Source of the DNA: CBDFHV01 sp965247705
GTDB lineage: Bacteria > Pseudomonadota > Alphaproteobacteria > Rhodospirillales > CAMCUA01
NCBI GenBank assembly: GCA_965247705.1
Contig: CBDFHV010000075.1
Location: 1-64,000, forward strand
Length of the DNA stretch: 64,000 nt
Reading direction: 5' to 3'
Within the stretch, counting starts at the first letter, position 1, and the number at the start of each line of letters is the position of its first letter. The notes under the pieces were generated by a model that saw only the letters and a program-made list of their open reading frames with translations, ran no database searches and was not told the origin of the DNA. A program made the translations under genes and the position numbers. Below, piece by piece: positions 18,464 to 28,044 of this stretch.

Positions 18464-18979
18464 ATGGGGCCGCCGGTTCCTGGAGGGAATCCGGTGCTGG
18501 TCTATCTGCGCCTGGCCGAAGATTCTTACAGGGATTTCGTCAGCCAGTGCCGGACCAAAAAGGATTCCGACGAGACCGCCGCCGAGGTGCGGGCACGGGA
18601 GCTGGAGGAGGCCCGGGCCCTGCTGGAGGAAGTGGACGCGCTGCTGGCCCCCCTGCCCAGCCAGCTCGGCATCCACCTCGCCGATCTGGAGACCGACGTC
18701 ACCGCCCTCGACCAGGCGATCGACCAGAAAGAGGCCGACCTGATCCCCTTCCTGGAGGATCCGGCGGTGCGCTGTGACCCGCCGGGCGATGCGGCGGCCG
18801 CGTTCCGGGCCCGTGTCGAGGGCGTGCGAGCCGAAATGGAGACCATCGCGTTGCATCGCGAGCAGGCGGGCCAGTATCGCACCCAGGCCTGCGACAGCCT
18901 GGATCGGCCCCTGGTCGAGGAATCGACCCGCCTCGCCCGTCACGCCGCCGAGCAGGCAGGGGCCGCATCTCTGCCCTGA
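18464..18979 (+). pseudogene. Cys-rich helical protein, segment 1 (5'-truncated)
   Basis: Unrecognised, strongly helical sequence (PVLVYLRLAEDSYRDFVSQC, ELEEARALLEEVDALL, VTALDQAIDQKEADLI), with Glu/Ala-rich heptads that could form a coiled coil. The upstream boundary abuts the PrpD remnant and no signal peptide is visible, so the true start is missing. Near 18955 the frame shifts: ISALIQEGEQAKPDAAL continues in the next frame to a TGA at 19018, beyond which the same frame stays open through 20532. This indicates one long gene broken by mutations rather than a separate protein. Confidence 0.5.
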
Positions 18980-19041
18980 TCCAGGAGGGAGAGCAGGCCA
19001 AACCGGACGCCGCGCTTTGATCGTTCTCCACCGACGACATC

Positions 19042-20532
19042 GTGCAGTCGTTCAGCCGCGTGACCGGCGCCATGGAGACCCGTCAGCCCGACTTCGAGGC
19101 GATCAACCCGGTCGAGGAGGAACTGACGACAAAGATCGAACGGGGCCGGTGGCTCACCGGGCGCTGGTACGACACGGATTCCCGTGCCCTGCTGGGCAAA
19201 TTCAACGATCGTCAGAACCAACTGATCAAGTACGTCAACACGCGCAACGACTTCCACGGGCTGATCGACATCCTGGAGGCGGGCTGGAAGCAGATCGAGC
19301 GCATCGAACGGGACAAGCAGGCGGCGCTCGCCAGTGTCGCCACCCTCTATCCCATCGAGGAACTGCGCCAACATGCCACGACCCTGTCCCAGCATGTGGC
19401 GGCGGCCGACAGCGCGGCCGTGGAAGCGGAAGCCTGCCTCGAAGGCTTCGACAACCACAAGGTCGTCGAGCTGCTCCGTCAGTGCAAGCTGCCCGAAGCC
19501 GAAGCGGCGATCGAGGAAATGGACAAGAACAATCCGGTGTACGGTCAGGCCCGGGCCCATGTCGCGCGCGAACAGTCCGCCCGCCGGCAGCTCGCTTCGG
19601 CGCAAAAGCTGTGGATGGATCGGGATATCGGCGGCGACTATCGGAAGTACCAGGCGGCCTATGACATCTTGAAAGGCGCCCAGGACCCGCCCGCGCCCTG
19701 CCCCGATACCCAAGCCGCCCTGGTCAGCGCGCTGGCCGAGATCGAACGCCTGCTGGCCGGCGCCGACGCCGCTTCCGAACCGGCGCGGGCGGAAAAGGCC
19801 CGGACCCACATCGCGGAGTGCAAGCTGGCCACGGCCCGCCAGGTCCTGGGTCCCGACTTCCCGATCAACCATCCGGTCTGGGCCGAGATCGCTTCCCGCG
19901 AACAGGGGGAAGGCCAGGCCCGGGCGCTTTACGCGAAGACTAAGGCCATTCTCTCCGCGGGCGGCGATGACGGCGGCAGGCTTGCCCGGCTGGAGCAGGC
20001 CAAGGCCACGTTGGCCACGGCGAGCGGCCTGGACCTTTGCGGCAAGACCCGTAAAGCGCTGGCACGGGTCATCGCCAAGCTCGATGCCCGCATCGTCCAA
20101 GTGCGCATCGCCGGCGCCCGCGCCCACCTGGCCGCCTGCCGGCTCGACGATGCGCGGGCCATGATCGCCCCCATCGGCGACGGCAACGCCGAGAAACAGG
20201 CTATCCTGTCGGCAATCGAGGACGAGGGGGCGGTGCGCGTCGCCTATACGGACGCCCGGCAGCGGCTCTCGGCCGAGGGCACGGCCGAGAATCCGGAGAC
20301 CCTGGCCGCGATCCGCCAGCAAATGGCGGGGCTGCGCGAGCGCGCCGCCTGCGACCAGACACGTGATGCCATCGACCAGGCCATGGCCGCCATCGATGGC
20401 GCGATCGAGAAAGCCGGATCGAAAACCGCCGAAATCGATGCGGACGACACCAAGGACGGCGACGGTGAAGCGGACGGGAAATCTGAAACCGCCAAGGCCG
20501 GCGAAGATGACGGCGGCAAGATAAGGTGGTGA
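19042..20532 (+). pseudogene. Cys-rich helical-repeat protein, main segment
   Basis: 496 open codons of Ala/Glu/Arg-rich helix with no family I recognise. A repeat of about 110 residues carries two Cys-anchored helices. One is C-x2-T-[RQK]-x-A (Cys codons at 19699, 20038 and 20349). The other is C-[KR]-L-x2-A-x3-[IL] (Cys codons at 19482, 19819 and 20137). Between them lie E-rich helices of the type SREQGEGQARALYAKTKAIL. The segment ends in an acidic linker (AEIDADDTKDGDGEADGKSE), after which the frame shifts near 20525. Paired Cys residues suggest an exported disulfide-stabilised helical solenoid (inference). Five lesions over 18485-21596 argue for a decaying gene, unless they are assembly errors. 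Confidence 0.5.
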
Positions 20533-20575
20533 CGGCGCCGATCCGGTCACCACCTCCCGCGATGCCGTTTCCGCG

Positions 20576-21211
20576 ATGCGCGCCTGTCGGTGGGACGAGG
20601 CCGACGCGCTGATCGCCCAACTCGACGACGCCCCCGAACGCCAGGCGAAGTTGCGGGCGCGGCTCAACGCCGAACGCCGGGCGGAGGCTTACGTGGGCGA
20701 GGCCGGCTACAAGAGCGGTCTGGAGGAAAGGTCCGCCAGGCTGGGTAACGTCGCCAACAAGTCATTGTGCGATGCAACGCGCCAGGCGGCTGCCAGCGCC
20801 CGGGAAACCATGCTTGCGACACTGGGCGAGGACTCGGTCACGGCTTGCGATCCGGATACCGCGCGCTGGGCGATGAACCAGCTCGGTTCCGGCAGCGGTC
20901 ACGCACAGATCAAGGCGCTGCTGGACAAGGAAGACCGGGCCCGTCAGGCCCTTGGGTCCTATCGCCAGGCGCGCGCGTCGGGCAACAGGGACGCCGCGCG
21001 TCAAGCGGCGATCGATGCCCGTGACAATGCCGTCTGCCGCGACACCAAGTCGGCCGCCGGTTCGAACGTGGACGACTACAACCGCGCCAACAGGCCGGCG
21101 TCCGCCAAGCCGACCCCGCGGCGGGGAACGGGCGGCACCTCAAGCCCGGGTGGCGGGGGTGGTACAGGGGCGGTGGCGGCAGTTCCGCCGATCCACGCTG
21201 TAGCGCCCTGA
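20576..21211 (+). pseudogene. Cys-rich helical-repeat protein, segment 3
   Basis: Continues the repeats in a new frame: AMRACRWDEADALIAQL (Cys codon 20585), KSLCDATRQAAASA (20768) and NAVCRDTKSAAG (21035). It then enters a Pro/Gly-rich low-complexity linker (KPTPRRGTGGTSSPGGGGG). Around 21170 the frame shifts again, and SADPRCSALIRDMQDLGTEA is readable in the next frame. Same gene as the preceding segment. Confidence 0.45.
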
Positions 21212-21260
21212 TCCGCGACATGCAGGACCTGGGGACGGAGGCCCAACGCTTGCCAAAAAG

Positions 21261-21596
21261 ATGCAGCAACTCGCCTACAGCGGGCAGCGAAGCTCGGCCG
21301 GCCAGGTGCAGGCGCTGCAGGGCCGCCTCATGACCATCACCCGCCAGGTGGAGACCCAGCGCAACGAATTCCGCCAGCTTGGCTGCGATCGGGCCGCGGT
21401 GCGCGACACCAGCCAGTGCCAACAGTGGCTGGACGAGATGTATCAGATGGAACAGTCGATCAAGTCCTACCGGGCGGGCATGCTGCGCTGCGGCGACAAC
21501 CGATCCTGCATCACCCGCCATCAGAACGCGATGAAGGCGACGGCAGGCAAGAGCCAGAGGCTGTCATCTCAACTCCAGTCCCAATGCCGGAAGTGA
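21261..21596 (+). pseudogene. Cys-rich helical protein, C-terminal segment
   Basis: About 111 codons. The reading MQQLAYSGQRSSAGQVQALQ continues the preceding segment after a frameshift near 21250 and ends QLQSQCRK. Six Cys residues (GCDR, QCQQW, RCGDNRSC, QCRK and so on) fit an oxidising compartment. It stops at 21594-21596, 60 bp before the convergent racemase gene. Confidence 0.45.
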
Positions 21597-21655
21597 CAGC
21601 GAAGCGCGGGGCGCGCTGAATAACGGCAATGCCCCGACCGGGCCATTGCACCCCC

Positions 21656-22687
21656 CTATTCGAGCGCGCGCGGTTCGGGCCCGATGCGGAATCCCTCGGG
21701 AAACGGATCGGCGGGATCCAACAGGAACTGATGGAAGCCGGTAATGAAGGCGCGGCCCGAAAGGCGCGGCTTGACGAACGTGGTCCCGTTGCGGGTCTCC
21801 GCCGCCACCGCCTCGCCGGTGAAACAGGTGCCGAGCACGCCCTCGAAACGGCGCGGTTCGCCCAGTCCCATCTCGCCCCGGGTATGGAGCAGCGCGACCC
21901 GCGCGCAGGTTCCGGTGCCGCAAGGCGAGCGGTCCAACGCGCCCGGCGGACTGACGATGGTCTGTTTGTAGTCGCCGGTGGTGGTTCGGGCCGAGGTGAA
22001 CAGCACCTCGTAGCATGCGTCGATATCGGGCCGTTCCGGGTGCGAAGTTTCGAGCTGGACGGTGACGGCGGCGGTGATGCGGCGCGCCGTGTCGATCAGC
22101 GCCCCATCGTTGTGGGGACCGAGCTCCAGCCCCAGGGCGTCGGCGTCGACCAAGGCGTACATGTCGCCGCCAAACGCCACGTCCACGGTCAGCGGACCAA
22201 TGCCCTCCACCTCGATCACAGCCCGGTCGTGCACGAGGAAGCCCTCGACGTTGTCCAGCGTGACCCCGCCGACGTTGCCCCCGTCGACGGCGACGGCACA
22301 CACCACCAGGCCCGCCGGCGTGTCGAAGCGAACCTCGGTCACCGGTTCGGCCACGCCCACCATGCCGGTCGCCACGACCGTCGTCGCCGCGCCGATGATG
22401 CAATGGCCGCACATGGGAACGTAAACGTCCTGTTCCATGATGACGGCCGCGAAGTGGGAATCTGGATTGTCCGGCGGCAACAGCAGTACCGAACACATCA
22501 TGGAGCTGCCCCGCGGTTCGAAATTAAGCATGCGGCGGAGTCCGTCGTCGTGCTTCTGAAGCCAGGCGCGCTTGTCGAGAAGCGTCGCGCCGGGCGGCTG
22601 CGCCACCCCGCCGACGATGACCCGGGTCGGGTTGCCCTCGGTGTGGGAATCAACGGTGTGGATCACCCGTTTGTAAGCGGTTGCCAT
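21656..22687 (-). CDS. Proline racemase family (4-hydroxyproline 2-epimerase-like)
   Basis: Encodes 343 aa of the proline racemase superfamily, PLP-independent. Both catalytic cysteines are present: Cys93 in VPMCGHC and Cys256 in DRSPCGTGTCAR, which favours a racemase/epimerase (proline racemase or hydroxyproline 2-epimerase) over the dehydratase subgroup that has Thr at the second site. The start ATG 22687 has GGGAGCAGG upstream. It is divergent from the phosphoesterase gene across 64 bp. In this neighbourhood it could convert D/L or cis/trans imino acids arriving by the ABC transporters. Confidence 0.92.
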   Translation of the reverse strand: MATAYKRVIHTVDSHTEGNPTRVIVGGVAQPPGATLLDKRAWLQKHDDGLRRMLNFEPRGSSMMCSVLLLPPDNPDSHFAAVIMEQDVYVPMCGHCIIGAATTVVATGMVGVAEPVTEVRFDTPAGLVVCAVAVDGGNVGGVTLDNVEGFLVHDRAVIEVEGIGPLTVDVAFGGDMYALVDADALGLELGPHNDGALIDTARRITAAVTVQLETSHPERPDIDACYEVLFTSARTTTGDYKQTIVSPPGALDRSPCGTGTCARVALLHTRGEMGLGEPRRFEGVLGTCFTGEAVAAETRNGTTFVKPRLSGRAFITGFHQFLLDPADPFPEGFRIGPEPRALE

Positions 22688-22751
22688 GACCTGCTCCCTT
22701 GATCGTCTTGATGCATGCTAGCCTCGCCCGACCGATGCGGGAGGCCCCAGG

Positions 22752-24872
22752 GTGACATCAACGAAATCCGGCGCCGGCGCAACAGCGGCGAGGGTCCGCG
22801 GCGAACGTTTGTTCACCTTCGCCGTGATCGCCGACACCCACGTGAACGAAGAGGAACACATTTCGACCTCGCCGTTCCCAAGCACGGCGCTGACCAACGG
22901 CCGCGCGCGCTACGCGTTTCATGCCGTCAACGAAACACGCCCCGCCTTCACCGTCCATCTCGGCGACCTGGTCAACCCGGTCCCCGCCCAGCCGACCTAT
23001 GCCGCCGCCGCCGAGCGGTTCCTGGCGCTCAGCCGCGGGCTCGAGTGCCCGCTCCATCTGGTTCCCGGCAACCACGACGTCGGTGACAAGCCCATGGCAT
23101 GGGGTCCCGCGCCGGTGGTGTCGGACCAATCGCTGGCCCTGTGGGAGTCCTACTTCGGCAGGAATTTCTACGCATTCGAACATGGCGGCTGCCGCTTCAT
23201 CGTCATCAATGCCCAAATCATCAACACCGGCCTGGCCCAGGAAGAAGCGCAGCAGGCCTGGCTGGAGGGCGAGCTGGCGCGCGATCGTGATGTGCGGACG
23301 TTTCTCTTCATCCATTATCCGCCCTACCTGTGCGACCGGGACGAGGACGAACACTACGACAACATCGCCGAGCCCGGGCGGTCGTGGTTGCTGGATCTGA
23401 TGGCGCGTTCCGGGCCCGAGGCGCTGTTCGCCGGCCACGTCCATAACTTTTGGTACAATCGGTTCGCCGGCACCGACTGCTACGTCCTGCCGGCGGTCGG
23501 TTTCGTTCGCTCCGACTTCGCCGAACTTTTTCGCGTCGAACCGGCCGGCGAGTTCGGGCGCAACGATCCGGCGAAGCTGGGCTTCCTCCTGATCGACGTT
23601 TTCGAGCGCGGGCATTCGTTCCGGCTTGTCCGCACCTGGGGCCGAACCACCGAGCCGGAGGGCCGAACCGAACCGGTGATCGTGCCGGTGGCACTGGGCG
23701 GACCGCGGGCGCGGCCCACGATTGGCGTCGAGCTGCGCCAATCGTGGGCCGACGCCACCGAAATCACCGCCTCGGGACATCCCGATGAGTTCGGCCGCAA
23801 GCGGGCGCGGAACGACTACGCCCTGCTGGCGCTGCAGGAGATGGGGGCGCGGAACCTTCGGATCCCGATCCAGGACCTGGCAAAGCCGGCAACCCGCGCC
23901 CGCATGGGCGAGTTCACGGCCCTTGGACATGCCTTCACGGCCCGCGCCTTCGCCACACCGAACCTCGACTTCGCCTTGTTGCTGGGTGAAGACGGCGAAC
24001 TGGTGCGGGGGTTCGAATTGGTCAACACGCCGCTGGCGCTCGCCGGCTGCGCCGAGGCCATCCACCGCCTCAAGGATGCCGTGCCTTGCCGGGTTCACCT
24101 GTCACCACTGCGGGCGAAGCGAGGCTCGGTCGCTTCGCCGGGAACAACGTTCGCCGTCAACCACGGAGTCCATCACGGCTTTGCGGCCCAGGATTCCGAG
24201 TCCGCGAAGGCCCTGGTGGAATCGGGCGGGCTTGCGTCCGTCGTCGATGGACTGGCCTTTCGAATTTTCCGCGAAGGCAGTGTGTGGGACGAGATCCCCG
24301 TCATCCATGCGCTAGCGCGGATCCTCGGCATGAACGCCACCGTCACCGTCCGCCTGTCGGCGACCGAAAGTCCGGCGGAAGCGGCACGAGACGATCTCGA
24401 TCACGCCAACCGCGTCGCCGAAGCGGTCGTCGCCGCGGCGGCCTTTCCCGACACGGACGTCTTCATCGACACCTTGGCCGACATCGATCGCGGATACTTC
24501 GTGAGAAACGGTCTCCTCGACCGCCGCTACAATCCCCGCATGTCGGGGCACGTGGTCCTGCACCTGAACGACGCCCTCGCCGGGATCGACGGCGATCTCA
24601 CCCTCGGCCAGAAACAAGCCGTCGACGGCGGCCACCTCGCCACCTCTCGAAGCCCGGACGCGCATCACATTCTGATCCTTCCCCAATCCCCATTGACCCT
24701 TGCCGAGATTGCGCTCCCGGAGGTCGGCGCGGGTGCCGGCGGCGGCAGGCTCGTGCCGCTGAATACGGGCGTCGCGGCAGAAGTTTCATGGCGCTGGCAG
24801 GGTGCCGGACTTCGCCTCTCAAGGCCGCTTCGATGCGACGCCCCAACCCTGCTTACGATCTCCGAACGCTGA
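22752..24872 (+). CDS. Metallophosphoesterase with large unassigned C-terminal domain
   Basis: Encodes 706 aa. Residues 20 to about 300 are a calcineurin-like phosphoesterase: ADTH (Asp28, His30), GDLVN (Asp72), GNHD (Asn107-Asp109), FIHYPPY and GHVHNFW supply the expected two-metal ligands. About 400 residues follow with no domain I recognise; alternating LALQEMGARNLRIPI, DFALLLGED and DTDVFIDTLADIDRGYF hint at an alpha/beta barrel (inference). The GTG start 22752 has a weak RBS. No signal peptide is seen. A perfect 16-bp hairpin (23712-23751) lies at the domain boundary. Phosphodiesterase activity is likely; the substrate is unknown. Confidence 0.8.
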   Translation: MTSTKSGAGATAARVRGERLFTFAVIADTHVNEEEHISTSPFPSTALTNGRARYAFHAVNETRPAFTVHLGDLVNPVPAQPTYAAAAERFLALSRGLECPLHLVPGNHDVGDKPMAWGPAPVVSDQSLALWESYFGRNFYAFEHGGCRFIVINAQIINTGLAQEEAQQAWLEGELARDRDVRTFLFIHYPPYLCDRDEDEHYDNIAEPGRSWLLDLMARSGPEALFAGHVHNFWYNRFAGTDCYVLPAVGFVRSDFAELFRVEPAGEFGRNDPAKLGFLLIDVFERGHSFRLVRTWGRTTEPEGRTEPVIVPVALGGPRARPTIGVELRQSWADATEITASGHPDEFGRKRARNDYALLALQEMGARNLRIPIQDLAKPATRARMGEFTALGHAFTARAFATPNLDFALLLGEDGELVRGFELVNTPLALAGCAEAIHRLKDAVPCRVHLSPLRAKRGSVASPGTTFAVNHGVHHGFAAQDSESAKALVESGGLASVVDGLAFRIFREGSVWDEIPVIHALARILGMNATVTVRLSATESPAEAARDDLDHANRVAEAVVAAAAFPDTDVFIDTLADIDRGYFVRNGLLDRRYNPRMSGHVVLHLNDALAGIDGDLTLGQKQAVDGGHLATSRSPDAHHILILPQSPLTLAEIALPEVGAGAGGGRLVPLNTGVAAEVSWRWQGAGLRLSRPLRCDAPTLLTISER

Positions 24873-24916
24873 GTGTCGGAAAGCGTCGCCCAGTCGGAAC
24901 CGTCCGCCGTGGGCGC

Positions 24917-25855
24917 CTATACGGGCACGGGGCTTTCGCCAATGGCGTCGAGGCGCCGCTTGGCCTCGGCATAGACGTCGTCCGCCAAGGGTCCACGCCG
25001 CGCCGCCGCGGCGTTCTCGGTCAGGTGCTCGGACCGGGTCGTGCCGACGATGATCGTGTGCACGTGCGGGTGGCTCAACGTGAAGCGGAGCATGAAGGCC
25101 GACCGGCTTTCGCCCTCGGCGCGCAGTTCGTCGAGGCCGGCGGTGGCGAATTTCTGCCAGCGCTCGATACTGTCCCGCATGACCATGCTCGGCGAGTCAT
25201 CCCGGGGAATTCCCGACGCGGGCTCGCCCTGGGAGACGCCACCGCGAACGATGATGCCGACCCCGGCCTCGCCCGCCTTGGTGATCCAGTCCTCGTGCTC
25301 CCGTTCCAGGGCCGAATAGGGGATTTGCATGGTGTCGAACACCCCCCAGTCGAGAAAGCGTGGCAAATGGGGCAGCGTTGTCGAGATGCCGATGTGTTTG
25401 ATCTGCCCCGCGTCGCGCATCTCGTTAAGCGCCACGACGATGCCGCCGGCTTCCGCTTCGGCGACCGTCGGGTTGTGGGGCTGCATGAGGTCGACGCTGT
25501 CCCGTTGAAGTCGCCGCAGGCTGACCTCGATATTTCGCATTAGATTGTCGCGGGTCCAGAGGTGGTTCGAGGCGTTTTGGGCGGGCCGGGAATCGGTGCA
25601 GCCGCACTTGGTGGCCAGATGAAACTGGTCGTAGCGCGGGCGCAGGATTCGCCCCAGCCACTCCTCGGCGAAGATGTAGTCGTAGGCCGTGTCGACAAAG
25701 TTCATCCCCAGGTCGAGCACCTGGTGATACAGCTCGGCCGCCGCCTCCTCCGTCCAGTAGGGCTTCTCGGGCAACACCAGCGAGGTGCCGAACCCGAGGC
25801 GGGTTACCTCGAGGCCGGTGCGGCCGAGGATCGCGGTTGGCAGTGGCGATGACAT
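24917..25855 (-). CDS. Aldo/keto reductase
   Basis: Encodes 312 aa of the aldo/keto reductase superfamily, cytoplasmic NADPH-dependent carbonyl reductases. The tetrad is visible: Asp55 in NFVDTAYDY, Tyr60, Lys83 in LATKCG and His127 in LMQPHNPT. The C-terminal cofactor segment IIVGTTRSEHLTEN is typical. ATG 25855 (MSSPLPTAILGRTGLEV) with GAGGGG about 8 bases upstream is chosen over in-frame starts further upstream. It is divergent from the binding-protein gene at 26132, so the 276-bp gap should hold promoters for both. Confidence 0.9.
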   Translation of the reverse strand: MSSPLPTAILGRTGLEVTRLGFGTSLVLPEKPYWTEEAAAELYHQVLDLGMNFVDTAYDYIFAEEWLGRILRPRYDQFHLATKCGCTDSRPAQNASNHLWTRDNLMRNIEVSLRRLQRDSVDLMQPHNPTVAEAEAGGIVVALNEMRDAGQIKHIGISTTLPHLPRFLDWGVFDTMQIPYSALEREHEDWITKAGEAGVGIIVRGGVSQGEPASGIPRDDSPSMVMRDSIERWQKFATAGLDELRAEGESRSAFMLRFTLSHPHVHTIIVGTTRSEHLTENAAAARRGPLADDVYAEAKRRLDAIGESPVPV

Positions 25856-26131
25856 TGCGGGTCCCCTCATTTTCGACGACAGAATGACCCATTCCACGCG
25901 GCCTGGGAAATGGCAAGCGGCCACGGCGCCCTCCAAGACCGCGGAAACCGGACACATCTCGAGTTAGCGATGCGGGGCCGGTTGACATGCCGCCTTCGAG
26001 TAGACGAAGCTGACCGGTTGCGTTTGTTTAGCCGCGATTGCGATGGGCGGGTTGAATCAAGCGTTCCGTCCCTGACGTGGCCAAAAACAAAAGACCAAAC
26101 GAAATCATGTTCCACGAGGGAGGAATTGGAT

Positions 26132-27706
26132 ATGAAGCGCCTGCGGTTCCAAATGCGCGCTCTCGGCTCGGCACTGATCGTCTCGGCGGCCCTGTCAGCG
26201 GCTTCATCGCCGGCTGTTGCCGCCGATCCATCGGGCACCCTGAGAGTCGCCGTTGCCAGTTTCACCTATGAGACCTTTATGCCCGGGGATGGTTCCGTGG
26301 CCGGCCACCTCTATTGGGATCCGGTCTACGACTACATGTTTTACCGGGACGAAAAGGGGAAAATTCAACCCGGGCTGATCAGTTCGTGGTCGTTCAGCAG
26401 CGCCTTGAAGACCTTGACGATGAAGGTTCGGCAAGGTGTGAAGTGGCACAACGGCCGGGCGTTGGATGCGGAGGATATCGCCTTCAACTTCAAGTACTGG
26501 ATCACGCCGAACACCTCGAAGCACAACACTACGTCGGTGCTGTCGAAGAATATCGTGTCCTATGCGGTCACCGGGCCGGATGAGGTTGTGGTCAAGCTGA
26601 AGAAGCCCCAGGCCCTGTTCCTGGACTGGCTTTCGGAGGCGGTATCCGCGGTCGTCGTTCCCAAGGAGTATGGAACGATGGACGCATCGCAGGTCCGCGA
26701 GCATCCCATCGGCACTGGCGCCTGGAAGTTCGTATCCCGCTCGCTCGGCGAAAACGTGAAGTACGAGGCGGTGGCGGATCACTGGCGGAAATCGGCGAGC
26801 TTCAAGAATCTCGAGATGCGGCTGGTCCCCGAACCCAGCACCCGCCTGGCCATGCTCCGGCGCGGCGAGACCGACATCATCGACGTTCCGCTGTCGTTCA
26901 AGAAGGAGATCAAGGGCCTGCCGCTGAAGGTGATCGGCGCCAAGGACGCCTTCTCCAGCTACCTGTTCTTGACCGGCATGTACAAGGATCCAAAGGCGCC
27001 CGCCTACGATGCCAACATTCCGTGGCGCAAGCGCGAAGTGCGCGAGGCCCTGAACATTGCGATCGATCGGCAGGGCATCTCGGATTTCATTTTCCAGGGC
27101 GAGGCGCGCCCCGGGGTGGTGGCGCTGCCGCTGCCGGCACAGCCGGGATACAAAGCGTCCTGGTCTCCCTACCCATACGATCCCGACCGGGCCAAGAAAC
27201 TGCTCGCCGAGGCCGGATACCCGAACGGCTTCGACATCAAGCTGATGAGCTATCCCCGCCCGGGGGTGCCCGATATTCCCCTCATGGTCGAGGCGGTGGC
27301 CGACTTCTGGAGCCGAATCGGCGTTAACGTGACGATCGAAAAGACCGAGTGGGGCGCCATTCGACCCCTGGTCCGGGGACGCCAGGTGAACGACTTCGCC
27401 GCGCCGATCACCCAAGGCCTGGCGAGCCCGGATGTCATCGCGATCCTGCTGGGCCCGCCTTTCTACTTCTTCAACATCTCGCCGGAGATCACCGCTGCCG
27501 GCACGGCGGTCAAGGGCGCCAAGAACGGCGAGGAGATGGCGCGCGCGCTCGGCCAGCTCGGCGATGCGGTGATCAAGGAGTACGCCCTGGTGCCGATTTC
27601 CTTGCTCAACCAGATCTACGTCGTCGACCCCAAGACCGTTGGCACCTGGCCCGTGCATGCCCACCAGGGAGGTCCGAACAGCTTCGAATACGCCACCAAG
27701 CCGTGA
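26132..27706 (+). CDS. ABC transporter substrate-binding protein, family 5 (system 1)
   Basis: Encodes 524 aa of the peptide/nickel/opine-type (SBP_bac_5) periplasmic binding proteins. A Sec signal peptide is clear: MKRLRFQMR, a hydrophobic stretch ALIVSAALSAA, then SPAVAA before the mature DPSGTLRVAV. Family segments include MKVRQGVKWHNGRALDAEDI and AKKLLAEAGYPNGFDIKL. ATG 26132 has a strong GAGGGAGGA site. It should feed the permease/ATPase set at 29538-33286, from which it is now separated by an IS1182-type insertion. Ligand class (oligopeptide versus opine) is not determined. Confidence 0.9.
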   Translation: MKRLRFQMRALGSALIVSAALSAASSPAVAADPSGTLRVAVASFTYETFMPGDGSVAGHLYWDPVYDYMFYRDEKGKIQPGLISSWSFSSALKTLTMKVRQGVKWHNGRALDAEDIAFNFKYWITPNTSKHNTTSVLSKNIVSYAVTGPDEVVVKLKKPQALFLDWLSEAVSAVVVPKEYGTMDASQVREHPIGTGAWKFVSRSLGENVKYEAVADHWRKSASFKNLEMRLVPEPSTRLAMLRRGETDIIDVPLSFKKEIKGLPLKVIGAKDAFSSYLFLTGMYKDPKAPAYDANIPWRKREVREALNIAIDRQGISDFIFQGEARPGVVALPLPAQPGYKASWSPYPYDPDRAKKLLAEAGYPNGFDIKLMSYPRPGVPDIPLMVEAVADFWSRIGVNVTIEKTEWGAIRPLVRGRQVNDFAAPITQGLASPDVIAILLGPPFYFFNISPEITAAGTAVKGAKNGEEMARALGQLGDAVIKEYALVPISLLNQIYVVDPKTVGTWPVHAHQGGPNSFEYATKP

Positions 27707-28044
27707 CGGGGCCATGAAGGCGCGCCGCCCCCGGAGACGACGCATGGGGCGGCGCGGAGGCAGAGGTCGGGCGGATTGAGTAGGGTGGGGGAAACAGTCC
27801 TGACGATGGCCACCACCTTCCCGTCATCCCCGCGCAGGCGGGGATCCATGGGGCTGCCGGACATGGACCCCCGCCTGCGAGCCTGTGAAGGAATCCGCCT
27901 TTGCCGTTGAATGTATGTGGCGGCGTTTGTGGGTTCTGCGTTGCCATCGCTTTCGCGCCACGCGCCGCGGACGGCGGGCCCGGGGGCGGGGGCTCGATGG
28001 GGTCTGGGTGTTGTCTGGGCATTGTCTGGGTGTTCCGCGGCCGA
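27707..28044. other. Intercistronic gap with long hairpin repeat and IS left end
   Basis: No gene is seen. 27818-27881 is the left part of a long imperfect hairpin: CGCAGGCGGGGATCCATG at 27833-27850 pairs with CATGGACCCCCGCCTGCG at 27862-27879 (17 of 18). An outer stem TCCCGTCA pairs with TGACGGGA found beyond the insertion at 29456-29463. The IS1182-type element begins at 27882 inside the right arm. Confidence 0.6.

Noticed and set aside
18262..18777. A 171-codon plus-strand frame over the PrpD/helical-protein junction
   Set aside because: Only its first part is a PrpD remnant; the rest is out of frame with the helical protein, so it is not a separate gene.
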